This document shows, piece after piece, positions 17,691 to 27,242 of a DNA stretch of 61,120 nucleotides. Origin of the DNA: a marine gamma proteobacterium HTCC2148 (GTDB lineage Bacteria; Pseudomonadota; Gammaproteobacteria; Pseudomonadales; Halieaceae); NCBI GenBank assembly GCA_000156295.1, contig DS999239.1, positions 1 to 61,120 of the forward strand, in the 5' to 3' direction. The notes under the pieces were generated by a model that was not told where the DNA came from, ran no database searches, and saw only the letters and a program-made list of their open reading frames with translations. Numbering within the stretch: position 1 is the first letter of the stretch; each line of letters starts with the position of its first letter. The translations under genes were made by a program, and so were the position numbers.

Positions 17691-18356
17691 ATGTCTGAAC
17701 AGGACCAAGTCCCCGGCCCAGCAACCCCAAACTACCGCGGGGCGGCGTATCTGACCAGCGCAGCCAAGCTTCACCAATGCCCGCCAGATAAAGGTTGGGA
17801 GGTGGCATTTGCAGGCCGGTCGAATGCTGGAAAGTCGAGCGCAATCAATAGCTTAACTAATAATAAAAAGCTCGCTAAAACCTCCAAAACTCCGGGGCGT
17901 ACCCAGTTGATTAATTTCTTTGAGCTATCAACGAGCCAGCGCCTGGTGGATCTTCCAGGCTATGGCTTTGCCAAGGTACCGGTGGCCGTGAAAAAAGAGT
18001 GGACAAAACAGTTGGAGAATTACCTGGCCAAGCGACAGTGTCTGCGAGGCATGATTCTACTCATGGATGTGCGTCATCCGCTGCAACCTTTTGATGAACA
18101 AATGCTCAACTGGGCACTCACAGCCCATATGCCCGTGCACATTTTGCTCACTAAAGCCGATAAGCTCAAGAAAGGGCCCGCCAATAACTCACTGCTAGGT
18201 GTCCGCAAGGCAATGAAAGCCCACGAAGCGCTGGTCTCGGTGCAGCTTTTCTCGGCACTAAAGCACAGCGGCCATCAGCAATTGGTAGAGGTGTTGGACG
18301 GATGGCTGACCGATGCCAGCGTTTACGATCCGGACGAGGACATTGAGAGCTGCTGA
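17691..18356 (+). CDS. engB: Ribosome biogenesis GTPase EngB (YsxC/YihA)
   Basis: GTPase of 221 residues needed for 50S subunit assembly. G motifs are in order: G1 GRSNAGKSS (42-50), G2 threonine in KTPGRTQ, G3 [10 protein letters not shown] and G4 TKADK. The ATG at 17691 gives the usual N terminus; an in-frame ATG at 17643 would add 16 atypical residues. It is divergent from the cytochrome c5/c4/dsbA genes and near polA, the same grouping as in Pseudomonas. Confidence 0.95.
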   Translation: MSEQDQVPGPATPNYRGAAYLTSAAKLHQCPPDKGWEVAFAGRSNAGKSSAINSLTNNKKLAKTSKTPGRTQLINFFELSTSQRLVDLPGYGFAKVPVAVKKEWTKQLENYLAKRQCLRGMILLMDVRHPLQPFDEQMLNWALTAHMPVHILLTKADKLKKGPANNSLLGVRKAMKAHEALVSVQLFSALKHSGHQQLVEVLDGWLTDASVYDPDEDIESC

Positions 18357-18386
18357 GCCAGGCTTGTCGCGCACCTGTTCGCAGAC

Positions 18387-18421
18387 AAAAAAATCGGTTG
18401 CCCCTAAGGGGGAGGCAACCG
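18387..18421 (-). terminator. Intrinsic terminator of the candidate small RNA
   Basis: On the minus strand CGGTTGCC pairs with GGCAACCG, extended by inner C-G pairs and interrupted by one bulged base, then ATTTTTTT. No annotated minus-strand gene ends nearby: the polA stop is about 970 bases away and across mtfA. Confidence 0.85.
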
Positions 18422-18507
18422 GAACACCTAGAGTCTCTGGGGAAAGAGACTTGTTCGCGAAGACCCATGAAGATGAAGCCTTCTATAGGGATGTAGCATC
18501 TGCTACC
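18387..18507 (-). ncRNA. Candidate small RNA in the polA-engB gap (Spot 42/ErsA position)
   Basis: About 120 nt, leftward, with no coding potential. Three hairpins are visible in order: GTAGC/GCTAC (18506-18493, AGAT loop), GTCTCT/AGAGAC (18450-18433) with a C-rich TTCCCC loop, and a strong terminator stem (18421-18395, 10 bp with one bulge) followed by seven T. Spot 42 in enterics and ErsA in Pseudomonas are encoded in this gap on the polA strand, as here; mtfA has slipped in between. No sequence match to either is claimed. The 5' end is estimated. Confidence 0.55.
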
Positions 18508-18512
18508 TAAAC

Positions 18513-18539
18513 TACGACCAAACAATCTGACATGAGTTC
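18513..18539 (-). promoter_or_regulatory. Possible sigma-E/AlgU-like promoter of the small RNA
   Basis: GAACTC (18539-18534) and GTCGTA (18518-18513), 15 bases apart, resemble an extracytoplasmic-stress sigma promoter (GAACTT and TCTGA/TCAAA type). The -10 match is partial. No good sigma-70 promoter was seen at this place. Confidence 0.3.
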
Positions 18540-18562
18540 AATCAAGCACAGGGTTTTCACAT

Positions 18563-19390
18563 ATGGCTGTAACCATTTTTCTCCTCATTGTGGCCGCTGG
18601 GGCGATTCTATTCATCTATCAAACGTTTTTGCGCGACAAGTGGATCAGGCAAAAGCCCTTCCCCGCGCAACATGAGGCGATACTGTCCTGCAACCTGCCG
18701 ATCTACCCTGCGCTTGGCGAAGATCAGCAGCATCGGCTGAAGCAGCTGATCCTTCTCTTTCTGACGCGCAAGCAATTCTACGGCTGTGCTGGCCTCGAAA
18801 TCACCGATGAAATTCGTATTACCATTGCCGGTCAAGCCTGTTTGTTGCTGCTCAACAAAGGCTGGCAGACCTATCCCAAGCTACTTTCTGTACTGGTGTA
18901 TCCCAGCGCTTTCCGTGCAGAAAGGGATCAAATGCAGGATAACGGCACGGTTGCGATAGCAAGACACGACCTGCTGGGAGAGTCGTGGAGTAACGGCAAG
19001 GTCATCCTATCCTGGGACGACGTGGAGAAGGGTGTGTCTGACTTTGGCGACGGCCATAACGTGGTGCTGCACGAATTTGCCCACCAGTTGGACGGCCTGT
19101 CTGGCTCAACCAACGGAGCCCCGCCCCTGCGCAGCAATAGCTACCAGTCATGGGCAAGAGTCTTCACCGAAAATTTTGAAGATTTACGCCATCGCAGCCA
19201 ACGCGGCCTGGCGACGGTAATGGATCAATACGGCACGACCAACCCCGCGGAGTTTTTCGCTGTCGCAACAGAAGCTTTCTTTGAGCAACCCTGGCAACTG
19301 CAGAAGGCCAGACCTGAGCTTTTTGCAGAGCTACAAGCCTATTACCGGCTTGACCCCAGGGAGTGGCAACGCAGCACTGAGAACGACTAG
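18563..19390 (+). CDS. mtfA: M90-family zinc peptidase, MtfA-like
   Basis: Metallopeptidase of 275 residues with the zinc motif HEFAHQLD near residue 170 and the downstream [17 protein letters not shown] segment that supplies the remaining ligand region. An N-terminal hydrophobic helix (about residues 3-20) suggests membrane anchoring, unlike E. coli MtfA. In E. coli, MtfA binds the glucose regulator Mlc; no Mlc homologue is in this window, so the target is unknown. Its stop codon overlaps that of polA within a shared CTAG. Confidence 0.87.
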   Translation: MAVTIFLLIVAAGAILFIYQTFLRDKWIRQKPFPAQHEAILSCNLPIYPALGEDQQHRLKQLILLFLTRKQFYGCAGLEITDEIRITIAGQACLLLLNKGWQTYPKLLSVLVYPSAFRAERDQMQDNGTVAIARHDLLGESWSNGKVILSWDDVEKGVSDFGDGHNVVLHEFAHQLDGLSGSTNGAPPLRSNSYQSWARVFTENFEDLRHRSQRGLATVMDQYGTTNPAEFFAVATEAFFEQPWQLQKARPELFAELQAYYRLDPREWQRSTEND

Positions 19391-22098
19391 TGGGCCTCGT
19401 CCCAATTATCACCAACCCCCGCCTCAACCAATAAGGGTACCGCGAGTTCGGCGGCGCCGGACATCAGGCGGCATACCTGGTTACTGACTGCGTCTACTTC
19501 ATCGTTAGCCACCTCCAGTACCAATTCATCGTGCACCTGCATAATCATGCGAGCGTTGGCGTCGCCCTGCTCCAGCCATTGGTCGACGGATAGCATCGCC
19601 CGCTTGATAATGTCTGCGGCACTGCCCTGCATGGGGGCATTGATCGCTGTACGCTCGGCGGCCTGTACCCGCATTTTGTTGCGGGCATTAATTTCCGGTA
19701 AGTACAGACGCCGACCAAACAGCGTCTCCACAAAGCCCTGCTCTTTGGCAATCGCTCGGGTGCGATCCATATATTGGGCCACTCCGGGATACCGTTCAAA
19801 ATAACGGTCGATATATTCCTGGGCCTCGTGGCGCCCAAGATGTAGTTGCTTGGCCAGGCCAAATGCCGACATGCCGTAAATCAGACCGAAGTTGATAGCC
19901 TTCGCCTTACGGCGCTGATCGCCAGAAACTTCATCCAGACTAACTTCGAATACCTCCGCAGCCGTAGCGCGATGCACATCCTGCCCCTCTTTAAAAGCCG
20001 TGAGTAAGCTCGGGTCATCGGACAAATGCGCCATGATGCGCAATTCGATTTGCGAATAGTCCGCAGCCACAATGCGAAAGCCTTGTGGCGCAATGAAAGC
20101 CTGGCGGATGCGCCTGCCCTCCTCTGTGCGGATCGGGATATTTTGCAGGTTAGGGTCAGAAGAGGACAACCGCCCCGTCGCAGCCACGGCCTGGTGATAG
20201 GAAGTATGCACCCTGCCCGTTTGCGGATTGACCATCCCCGGCAATTTATCCGTGTAAGTAGATTTGAGCTTCGACAAACTGCGGTATTCCAGCAATAGCT
20301 TAGGCAAAGGATAATCCAGGGCCAGCTCTACCAGCACCTCTTCGGCGGTACTGGGGGCTCCCTTTGGCGTTTTCTTGATGATCGGGAGCTCTAGTTTTTC
20401 AAACAGGATTTCTCCCAGTTGCTTGGGAGATCCCAGATTAAACTCCTGCCCCGCCAGTTCATAGGCAGCAGACTTCAGTTCTTCCAGCCGCAGCCCAAGT
20501 TCAGTGCTCTGCTGATGCAGCATTTCACAAGACAGCAAGGCCCCCTGCCGTTCAATTTTAGACAGCACCGGCACCAGTGGTAATTCAATATCCCTGAACA
20601 CCGGCAACAAGCTGGAGAGTTCTTCCAGCTTGGGCCAAAGAGCCTGGTGCAGGCGCAGTGTAATGTCGGCATCTTCGGCCGCGTAAGGACCCGCCTCCTC
20701 CACCTTGACCTGGTTAAAGGTGAGCTGCTTGGCGCCCTTTCCCGCAATGTCTTCAAAGTGAATGGTGTTCTGGCCCAGGTATTTCAGCGCCAGACTATCC
20801 ATATCATGGCGCGTCGCGGTGGAATCGAGCACGTAAGATTCCAGCATCGTGTCGTAATCAATGCCTTTAAGTGCAATGCCGTGGTTGGCCAGGACGCTGG
20901 CGTCATATTTCAGGTTCTGGCCCACTTTAGCCTGATTTGGGTCCTCCAACAGGGGTTTCATTTGTGCCAGTACTGCATCGCGGTCTAGCTGCTCTGGCGC
21001 GCCCAGGTAATCGTGCGCCAACGGAACGTAGGCTGCTTTACCCGCTTCAATCGCAAAAGAAACACCCACCACTTTCGCTTCCATATAGTTCAGGCTGGTG
21101 GTTTCAGTATCAAAAGCAAACAACTCGGCCGCTTCCAGCTGTTGTAGCCAACGGTCCAGCTCCTGTTGCTCGGTGATGATCTCGTAGCTGGTTTCCAACT
21201 GCTCCACCACGGGGGCTTCACCCTCCTCCAGCAAGTCCTCCAACCAGGCACGAAACTCCATCTGGGTATACCACTCTACCAAGGCCTCCCGATCGGGCTC
21301 GGCATTAGCCAACGCCTCGGGGCGTTGGTCCAACTCCACGTCCGTCTTGATCGTGGCGAGCTCGTAGGACATGTAAGCATTGGCTTTTTCCGCCTCGAGC
21401 TTGGGCGCCATGGTTTTAGCGCCGCGAAAAGACAGTTCCGCTACTTTATCCAATGACGCATAAATATCGTCCAGGCTGCCTATACCCTGCAGTAAACCCA
21501 GGGCAGTTTTTTCGCCCACGCCAGCAACCCCGGGAATGTTGTCGACTTTATCGCCCATCAAGGCGAGAAAATCGATGATCAGGCTCGGCGGGATGCCAAA
21601 TTTTTGCTCCACACCCGCTTCGTCCATCACTGTATCGGTCATCGTGTTGACCAGGGTCGTGTGCTTATCCACCAATTGCGCCATATCCTTATCGCCGGTG
21701 GAGATCACTACACTCCTGCCCTGCTCACTCGCCTGTCGCGCCAACGTGCCAATAACGTCATCAGCCTCAACGCCCTCCACACAGAGAAAAGGCAGACCCA
21801 TAGCACGCACTATCGAGTGAATGGGAACGATTTGCTCGCGCAACTCATCGGGCATCGAAGGGCGGTTTGCTTTGTACTCAGGGTAAAGGTCGTCGCGAAA
21901 GGTCTTGCCCTTGGCATCAAACACCCCAACTACCGGGCTTTCGGGGTAGTCCTTGAGCAGCCGACGGAGCATATTGATCACGCCTTTGACCGCTCCGGTC
22001 GCCTGACCCTTGGAATTGGTGAGTGGCGGCAGGGCATGAAAGGCCCGATAAACATAAGACGAGCCATCTACAAGCACAATAGGGGGTGTTGAAGCCAT
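19387..22098 (-). CDS. polA: DNA polymerase I
   Basis: Repair and Okazaki-fragment polymerase of 903 residues with all three activities visible: the N-terminal 5' nuclease domain ([33 protein letters not shown]), the 3'-5' exonuclease domain with an intact [10 protein letters not shown] motif, and the polymerase domain with motif [13 protein letters not shown], motif [15 protein letters not shown] and motif [12 protein letters not shown]. The length is close to E. coli PolA. It converges on mtfA with overlapping stops. Confidence 0.97.
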   Translation of the reverse strand: MASTPPIVLVDGSSYVYRAFHALPPLTNSKGQATGAVKGVINMLRRLLKDYPESPVVGVFDAKGKTFRDDLYPEYKANRPSMPDELREQIVPIHSIVRAMGLPFLCVEGVEADDVIGTLARQASEQGRSVVISTGDKDMAQLVDKHTTLVNTMTDTVMDEAGVEQKFGIPPSLIIDFLALMGDKVDNIPGVAGVGEKTALGLLQGIGSLDDIYASLDKVAELSFRGAKTMAPKLEAEKANAYMSYELATIKTDVELDQRPEALANAEPDREALVEWYTQMEFRAWLEDLLEEGEAPVVEQLETSYEIITEQQELDRWLQQLEAAELFAFDTETTSLNYMEAKVVGVSFAIEAGKAAYVPLAHDYLGAPEQLDRDAVLAQMKPLLEDPNQAKVGQNLKYDASVLANHGIALKGIDYDTMLESYVLDSTATRHDMDSLALKYLGQNTIHFEDIAGKGAKQLTFNQVKVEEAGPYAAEDADITLRLHQALWPKLEELSSLLPVFRDIELPLVPVLSKIERQGALLSCEMLHQQSTELGLRLEELKSAAYELAGQEFNLGSPKQLGEILFEKLELPIIKKTPKGAPSTAEEVLVELALDYPLPKLLLEYRSLSKLKSTYTDKLPGMVNPQTGRVHTSYHQAVAATGRLSSSDPNLQNIPIRTEEGRRIRQAFIAPQGFRIVAADYSQIELRIMAHLSDDPSLLTAFKEGQDVHRATAAEVFEVSLDEVSGDQRRKAKAINFGLIYGMSAFGLAKQLHLGRHEAQEYIDRYFERYPGVAQYMDRTRAIAKEQGFVETLFGRRLYLPEINARNKMRVQAAERTAINAPMQGSAADIIKRAMLSVDQWLEQGDANARMIMQVHDELVLEVANDEVDAVSNQVCRLMSGAAELAVPLLVEAGVGDNWDEAH

Positions 22099-22231
22099 AA
22101 TAGAACTCTCTATTAAAAAGACGGGCCAGCCACCTTTTTTATTTTATAAGTTGGCACTAACTAACGCCACAGAACCTTTCCTGACTTGGCTTGAAAACTC
22201 TCGGGAATCATCGCCTGTTATCTGCGAGAAG

Positions 22232-22897
22232 CTAGTAGTCCCAGAGAACCCGCGCCGACCGATAGGTCACCTTCATCTTGGCCTGGTCCAGGGGCGCTTT
22301 AAAAAAGCCATGGTAGTCGCCGCGAGGGTTTATAAGTACCACATTAGAACTATGGTCTACCTGGTAATTTTCGTCCTGGCCGGGAACCCTTCGAAAGGGC
22401 GTGTTAAGCGCAGTAGCAAAGCGGTGAACATCGAGAAACTCGCCGGTTACCCCAGTGAAATCCGGATTAAAATAGGGCACATAGGCGGCAAGTTGTTCTA
22501 CCGTGTCTCGCGCCGGATCGACGGTCACCAGCACCACCTCAGTATCCTGCGCCTCCGTACCCTCCAGCTCTGCCATGAACTTGTCCATAAACGCCATAGT
22601 GGTCGGGCATATGTCAGGACAATGGGTAAAGCCGAAGAAAACCATAGTCCAGTGACCCTCCAGGCGCTCTCTGGTGAACGGTTCGCCATGATGGTCGATA
22701 AGCTTTACTTCGCCGAAGTTACGCGGTGTTTGCAACAAATAGAGCCCATTTATCTTCATTTCAGCGAAAGTCATGACTCTGGGTTGCTGCACACGATTAA
22801 CAAAGCCCGCCACGATGATCGTAATGAGCACCAGTATCGCGACCACGGTAATCTTGATATTACGAGCCTGGGTCGGATTGCGCGTAGTCGTCGTCAT
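22232..22897 (-). CDS. SCO family copper chaperone (SenC/Sco1)
   Basis: Membrane-anchored thioredoxin-like protein of 221 residues that helps load the CuA site of cytochrome oxidase subunit II. It has an N-terminal helix (about 13-33), the copper motif CPDIC in [14 protein letters not shown] and a distal histidine in the segment [14 protein letters not shown]. Its start overlaps the end of the heme O synthase gene by 4 bases, so it is last in the assembly operon. Confidence 0.93.
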   Translation of the reverse strand: MTTTTRNPTQARNIKITVVAILVLITIIVAGFVNRVQQPRVMTFAEMKINGLYLLQTPRNFGEVKLIDHHGEPFTRERLEGHWTMVFFGFTHCPDICPTTMAFMDKFMAELEGTEAQDTEVVLVTVDPARDTVEQLAAYVPYFNPDFTGVTGEFLDVHRFATALNTPFRRVPGQDENYQVDHSSNVVLINPRGDYHGFFKAPLDQAKMKVTYRSARVLWDY

Positions 22898-23793
22898 AGA
22901 GTGCTTACCGGAAACAAATAGTGGTCCACCAACATCACCACAAACAGCGCCATCAAGTAGGTAATGGAGTATTTAAAAGTCTCCATGGGGGCGTTGGCGT
23001 TCTTGCCCCGCATTAACTCAACCGCCCAATAAAGGAAACCAAGCCCGAGAACGACGGCTCCGAGGAGGTAAAGCGGTCCGCTCATTCTAGTGGCGTAAGG
23101 AAGCAGGGTGATAAGGAACATAATAATGGTGTAAAGCAGGATTTGTAGCTTGGTAAAAGCCACGCCATGGGTCACCGGCAGCATCGGTATCCCAACGGCT
23201 GCGTATTCCTCCCGTCGGTGAATAGCCAATGCCCAGAAATGGGGCGGAGTCCAGGCAAAAATGATCAACACCAGAAGCAGGGCATGCCCATGAATTTCTC
23301 CGGTGACAGCGGTCCAGCCCAGCAGAGGAGGCGCCGCACCCGCCAGGCCACCAATCACAATATTCTGGGGCGTGGCTCGCTTAAGAAACATGGTATAGAC
23401 AAAGGCATAACCTAGCAGGGACGCCAGCGTAAGCCAGGCTGTCAGAGGGTTAATAAAAACCATCAGGATCGTCATACCCAACCCGCCCATTATCATGGCA
23501 AACACGGTCGCCTGGGTATTACTCAGGCGGCCCGTTGCGATAGGGCGGTTATGAGTGCGAGCCATTTGCAAGTCAATGCGCTGGTCAACCAGGTGGTTTA
23601 CCGCTGCAGCCGCTCCGGCAGACAGAGCAATACCCAGATTGCCTAGTATCAGTACATCCAGCGGCACCATGCCGGGTACCGCCATAAACATACCAATAGC
23701 GGAAGTGAGAATCATCAGCAGCACGACATTAGGCTTGGTCAGCTCTTTATAATCGCGCCAGGTGGCGGCTTCTGTGCTCTGTAAATCTGCCAT
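22894..23793 (-). CDS. cyoE: Protoheme IX farnesyltransferase (heme O synthase)
   Basis: Polytopic UbiA-family prenyltransferase of 299 residues that adds farnesyl to heme B. The aspartate-rich first motif is [19 protein letters not shown] near residue 65, and the second loop region has [20 protein letters not shown] with conserved charged residues. Nine hydrophobic helices are visible. In related clusters a heme A synthase gene precedes it; here the preceding gene ends only 6 bases upstream and is not heme A synthase. Confidence 0.95.
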   Translation of the reverse strand: MADLQSTEAATWRDYKELTKPNVVLLMILTSAIGMFMAVPGMVPLDVLILGNLGIALSAGAAAAVNHLVDQRIDLQMARTHNRPIATGRLSNTQATVFAMIMGGLGMTILMVFINPLTAWLTLASLLGYAFVYTMFLKRATPQNIVIGGLAGAAPPLLGWTAVTGEIHGHALLLVLIIFAWTPPHFWALAIHRREEYAAVGIPMLPVTHGVAFTKLQILLYTIIMFLITLLPYATRMSGPLYLLGAVVLGLGFLYWAVELMRGKNANAPMETFKYSITYLMALFVVMLVDHYLFPVSTL

Positions 23794-23799
23794 GGCGCC

Positions 23800-24459
23800 T
23801 TACCCGCTGGAGTTCTTCAACAGAAACTTGAGATCGGAAATCACATCCTTGTAGTGATTGCCGCTATTGTAAGACATCATCACCCAACCCGCAGGATCCA
23901 CAAGATACCAGGTGCTTTTATCCTGTCGTTGCTCGGGGAACAGTTTTTCATAACCACCGGCAGCCAGAGTTAATGACTTCAGACCACGGTGTTCCGCGTC
24001 CAACAGCTCGTCGAGTGACCCCGGGGCAGGGCGGTCGTCGCTCAGCTGTGATACCCCAAGTGACGTCTGCCCAGACGCTTGCTCACTAAGATACAACCTG
24101 CCAATTCGACTAAAACCCTTGCCCAGGGCAACGTGTATCTGGCGAGTAACGTAAAGGGATTTCTCGCAGCTAACATCACAAACAGCGCCTTCATTGGCAA
24201 TAACCATAGTCCATTTTCGGGGGAGGTCAGTGTATTTCATTGCTGCGCCGGTATCGGTGCGCATCGCGATTTCGTCAATTTGACGCGGTGGCTGAATCAA
24301 GCGACCGCTGTTGGCTGTACCTACAGTGCCTATCAAGTCGAGCTCACCATTGACCACGTAATACCACAGCCAACTCGCGGCGAGAATCATTGTGACTGGA
24401 ATGCCCGCAATCATCAGCAGTACCAGGCGGTTACTTCGAATTTGTTTCTCTTCTGTCAT
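23800..24459 (-). CDS. Membrane-anchored protein of the oxidase cluster, SCO/thioredoxin-like, unknown role
   Basis: Protein of 219 residues with one N-terminal helix (about 11-33) and a periplasmic domain. The segment WTMVIANEGAVCDVSCEKSLYVTRQIHVALG, given here as VIANEGAVCDVSCEKSL, has a C-x3-C pair like the SCO copper motif, and WYLVDPAGWVMMSY resembles the end of a thioredoxin fold. It occupies the place of the hypothetical gene between SURF1 and heme A synthase in Pseudomonas. A role in copper or thiol handling during oxidase assembly is inferred. Confidence 0.75.
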   Translation of the reverse strand: MTEEKQIRSNRLVLLMIAGIPVTMILAASWLWYYVVNGELDLIGTVGTANSGRLIQPPRQIDEIAMRTDTGAAMKYTDLPRKWTMVIANEGAVCDVSCEKSLYVTRQIHVALGKGFSRIGRLYLSEQASGQTSLGVSQLSDDRPAPGSLDELLDAEHRGLKSLTLAAGGYEKLFPEQRQDKSTWYLVDPAGWVMMSYNSGNHYKDVISDLKFLLKNSSG

Positions 24460-24462
24460 TAC

Positions 24463-25218
24463 TTACTCGTTCTCAGCCTGACTCGAGGCTGTACCTCGAA
24501 TTAACTGCCACAGGTTGCAACTGCGCAAAAAATATATCAATGCAAGCATCGCCGCCATGCTAAACCACTGCACTGCATAACCGTGATGCTTGGCCGGGCT
24601 CACGTTAATGACTTGCCAATCTACTGTCAGGGCGCCCGGGCTCTCGGCATCAATCCTTACGGGGTAACTGAACAAGTCGCCGCCTACAACTTGTGCCATT
24701 TTTTCTACTTGCACAGCCTGAACCTGGCGTGGCCAGGATGCACCTAAAGGCTCATCAGCCAACATGTAGGGCTCGCCAGGAGAAACATAAACATGGCCAC
24801 TAACAGTCGCTGAACCCTCCACCTCTGGCACCAGGGGCATCGACCGCCTGCTCGAGTCGGCCTCTATCCAGCCCCTGTTGACCAGCACCATCCCACCGCT
24901 GTCCAGCTCGAACACCGACAGCACTTCGTTGCCAAATTTGCGTCCGAACATCCTGTTATCCAGCAGGAAATGTTCGCCCTGCCGATACTGTCCCTTGAGG
25001 AGCACAGGCAGATAAGCCAACTGCTCAACAGGATACGCGGTGACCTCATCCAGCGGGGCAGGGGCCCTGGCCTGCTGTTGCTCAAAGGCCGCCGCAAGCA
25101 GAGCCTTTTCGTCAGCCCGCTGCAACTGCCAAAACCCAAGAGACACCAGCAACGGCAACAACAGCAGCGTAAACAAAGTGATGCGCCACTCGAAATCAAA
25201 CTCAAAGCGAGCGGCCAT
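24463..25218 (-). CDS. SURF1 family oxidase assembly protein
   Basis: Two-helix membrane protein of 251 residues with the SURF1 pattern: an N-terminal helix followed by LGFWQLQRADEK, a large periplasmic loop containing VNRGWIE, and a C-terminal helix preceded by HHGYAVQWFSMA. SURF1 proteins help insert heme a into subunit I. It is divergent from the small DUF2909 gene at 25292 and is the first gene of the leftward assembly group. Confidence 0.92.
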   Translation of the reverse strand: MAARFEFDFEWRITLFTLLLLPLLVSLGFWQLQRADEKALLAAAFEQQQARAPAPLDEVTAYPVEQLAYLPVLLKGQYRQGEHFLLDNRMFGRKFGNEVLSVFELDSGGMVLVNRGWIEADSSRRSMPLVPEVEGSATVSGHVYVSPGEPYMLADEPLGASWPRQVQAVQVEKMAQVVGGDLFSYPVRIDAESPGALTVDWQVINVSPAKHHGYAVQWFSMAAMLALIYFLRSCNLWQLIRGTASSQAENE

Positions 25219-25291
25219 TAGTGCAGCCTCAAAGTGAGCTTGGGACGCGGTACTGGTTTATACTGGTCTCTCACCTGAGGAGGGACTCCTT

Positions 25292-25540
25292 TTGCTAAAA
25301 ACCCTGATAATCGTCCTGATGCTGGCGCTGGTCGCCAGCATGGGAAGCGGATTTTACTACCTGATGCTAGATCAGGGCGACAAAACAAAGCGTCGCACTT
25401 TTCACTCACTAGGAGTGAGGCTGGGCCTGGCTAGCGCTTTACTTGCCGTGATTATTTACGGTGTCGCCACCGATCAGCTCGGACACCGCAACCCCTGGGA
25501 TGCCGGGCCAAGGCCAAACGCCAGTCAAAACGCTGACTGA
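25292..25540 (+). CDS. Twin-transmembrane DUF2909 protein
   Basis: Small inner-membrane protein of 82 residues with two helices (about 3-25 and 42-62) separated by a basic loop DQGDKTKRRTFH. The TTG start at 25292 is chosen because GAGGAGGG lies 7 bases before it and no ATG fits. Homologues sit in cytochrome oxidase clusters next to SURF1, suggesting a minor oxidase or assembly role. It is the only cluster gene on the plus strand. Confidence 0.8.
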   Translation: MLKTLIIVLMLALVASMGSGFYYLMLDQGDKTKRRTFHSLGVRLGLASALLAVIIYGVATDQLGHRNPWDAGPRPNASQNAD

Positions 25541-25585
25541 TTTCTCGCGCTAATCAGACCTGGTTTCCCTTCCCCAAAAACAATC

Positions 25586-25605
25586 GCCCCCGCAATAGCG
25601 GGGGC
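25586..25605 (-). terminator. Intrinsic terminator after coxC
   Basis: Perfect 8-bp stem GCCCCCGC/GCGGGGGC with a 4-base loop. On the minus strand five T follow after GATTG, ending the cox operon. It also lies between convergent coxC and DUF2909 genes, but the plus-strand side has no T-run. Confidence 0.75.
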
Positions 25606-25656
25606 TTAGCACTGCTCACGTTCGCTAGTTCGCGCCGTAGCGAGAACTACAAAGCA

Positions 25657-26628
25657 TTACAAAATATAGACGAACAGGAACAGGAATACCCAAACCACAT
25701 CAACAAAGTGCCAGTACCAGCTGGACGCTTCAAAGCCAAAGTGATCGTCGGCAGTAAACTGGCCGCGTAAGCTGCGGACCAACTGTATTGCCAGCATCGT
25801 CATACCCATGAACACGTGGAAGCCGTGGAACCCGGTCAACATAAAGAATGTCGAGCCATAAACACCGGAGTTCAGGGTAAGCCCAAAGAGGGCGTAGGCC
25901 TCATAATATTCTGCCACCTGCAGGAACAGGAACACTATGCCCAGAGCAACGGTGATTCCCAACCAGAGATTAAATTTCTTCTTGTTGCCGTCAAGAATAC
26001 CCAAGTGGGCAACGTGACAGGTAAAGCTGGACGTCAGCAGAATGAACGTGTTCCACATGGGCAGCCAGTGATACCAATGGCTGACCTCAGCAAACGCCAT
26101 GCTGGTCTCGGCGCTGGTGAAAGAGCCATTGTTGGCAATGGGCTGAACTACAGCACCACCAACCGCTTCCTGCGGCGTTTGCATCATCGGCCAGGAAAAC
26201 TCAAACCCTTCCCACAAGATGCCGTTCATGCGACCGCCATCACCCTCGCCAGCCAGCCAGGGGCCAGCCAAATTACGCAGGTAGAAAAGCGCTCCGAAAA
26301 ATGCAAAGAAGAACATCACTTCTGAGAAGATAAACCAGTACATACCCAGCACATAGGACTTCTTGAGCTGGGCACTGTTCATACCCGCAATGTTTTCCCT
26401 GATCGCCATACGGAACCAGACGAACAGTGTCGCCAGAAAGAAAAACAGCCCACAAAGGAATATCGACCAGGAGCTGGTGGGCTCAGTAGGGTCGCCGAAA
26501 GTCATGTCATTCATGATGCTGGCGGCGCCATATATAGAAAGAATCAGGCCGATAGTGGCCATTACCGCCATCTTGCTCTTCTCGGGTACGTAATACGTTT
26601 CGTACTCAGTAGAAGTCGGATTACTCAT
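25657..26628 (-). CDS. coxC: Cytochrome c oxidase subunit III
   Basis: Membrane subunit of 323 residues with seven predicted helices. Family segments are visible: FMFSEVMFFFAFF-type sequence (YWFIFSEVMFFFAFFGALFY), TSSFTCHVAHLG, and the final GFHGFHVFMGMTM with ASSWYWHFVDVVWVFLFLFVY. A loop of about 60 residues with AEGDGGRMNGILWEGFEFSWP is inserted after helix 3, as in gammaproteobacterial forms. It is the last structural gene of the leftward cox operon. Confidence 0.95.
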   Translation of the reverse strand: MSNPTSTEYETYYVPEKSKMAVMATIGLILSIYGAASIMNDMTFGDPTEPTSSWSIFLCGLFFFLATLFVWFRMAIRENIAGMNSAQLKKSYVLGMYWFIFSEVMFFFAFFGALFYLRNLAGPWLAGEGDGGRMNGILWEGFEFSWPMMQTPQEAVGGAVVQPIANNGSFTSAETSMAFAEVSHWYHWLPMWNTFILLTSSFTCHVAHLGILDGNKKKFNLWLGITVALGIVFLFLQVAEYYEAYALFGLTLNSGVYGSTFFMLTGFHGFHVFMGMTMLAIQLVRSLRGQFTADDHFGFEASSWYWHFVDVVWVFLFLFVYIL

Positions 26629-26668
26629 TTTATTTCTCCGTTAGTTCGCAGGTTCCCCAACCTGCGCC

Positions 26669-27229
26669 TCAGCGAACGGCGACTGCGCCGCTCGCCATAT
26701 CTGTTACATCAAAAATTGTATACGACAGTGTAATTGTGCGTATGTCCCGCGGTAAGCCCTGATCCACAATAAACTGCAGAGGCATTTCTGCGGCGCTATC
26801 GCCATCCAATGGCTGCTGGTTAAAGCAAAAGCACTCGGTCTTATGGAAGTAAGCGGCAGCACGGGCCGGTGAAACACTGGGTATTGCCTGTGCAACCATC
26901 GCTTCAGGTAAAGGATTACGGGCGTAAAAAACCGTATCGTTGACCGCTCCCGGATGTACTTTCATCGCAGTCACGCTGGGTCCAAATTCCCAGGGCATGC
27001 CCTCATTGTTAGTCGCCACAAACTGAATTTTAATCGTGCGACTCTCGTCAACCGCGACCGGCACCGACGTATAAGCCTCTCCCGAGGTCTTGCCATTGAT
27101 ACCCAGGGCATCGCATAGCACGTCGTACAATGGAACCATCACGACAAACACAAATGCGAACATGGCAATCGCTACCACCACCAATTTAATGGCGGTATCG
27201 ATTGCTGGGTTGGCGTTTACTTGAATCAC
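26669..27229 (-). CDS. ctaG: Cytochrome c oxidase assembly protein CtaG/Cox11
   Basis: Copper chaperone for the CuB site of subunit I, about 187 residues. One N-terminal helix is followed by a periplasmic immunoglobulin-like domain with the copper motif ECFCFNQQPL. The GTG at 27229 is preferred because GAGGA lies 10 bases upstream. A TTG at 27268 would add 13 residues and overlap the coxA end by 26 bases, with no ribosome binding site. It lies between coxA and coxC, the standard order. Confidence 0.92.
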   Translation of the reverse strand: MIQVNANPAIDTAIKLVVVAIAMFAFVFVVMVPLYDVLCDALGINGKTSGEAYTSVPVAVDESRTIKIQFVATNNEGMPWEFGPSVTAMKVHPGAVNDTVFYARNPLPEAMVAQAIPSVSPARAAAYFHKTECFCFNQQPLDGDSAAEMPLQFIVDQGLPRDIRTITLSYTIFDVTDMASGAVAVR

Positions 27230-27242
27230 TGACTCATAATCC

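Noticed and set aside
22151-22921. Long plus-strand frame opposite the SCO gene
   Set aside because: It is the antisense shadow of the SCO reading frame, which has a clear family match and motif; the antisense product resembles nothing known.
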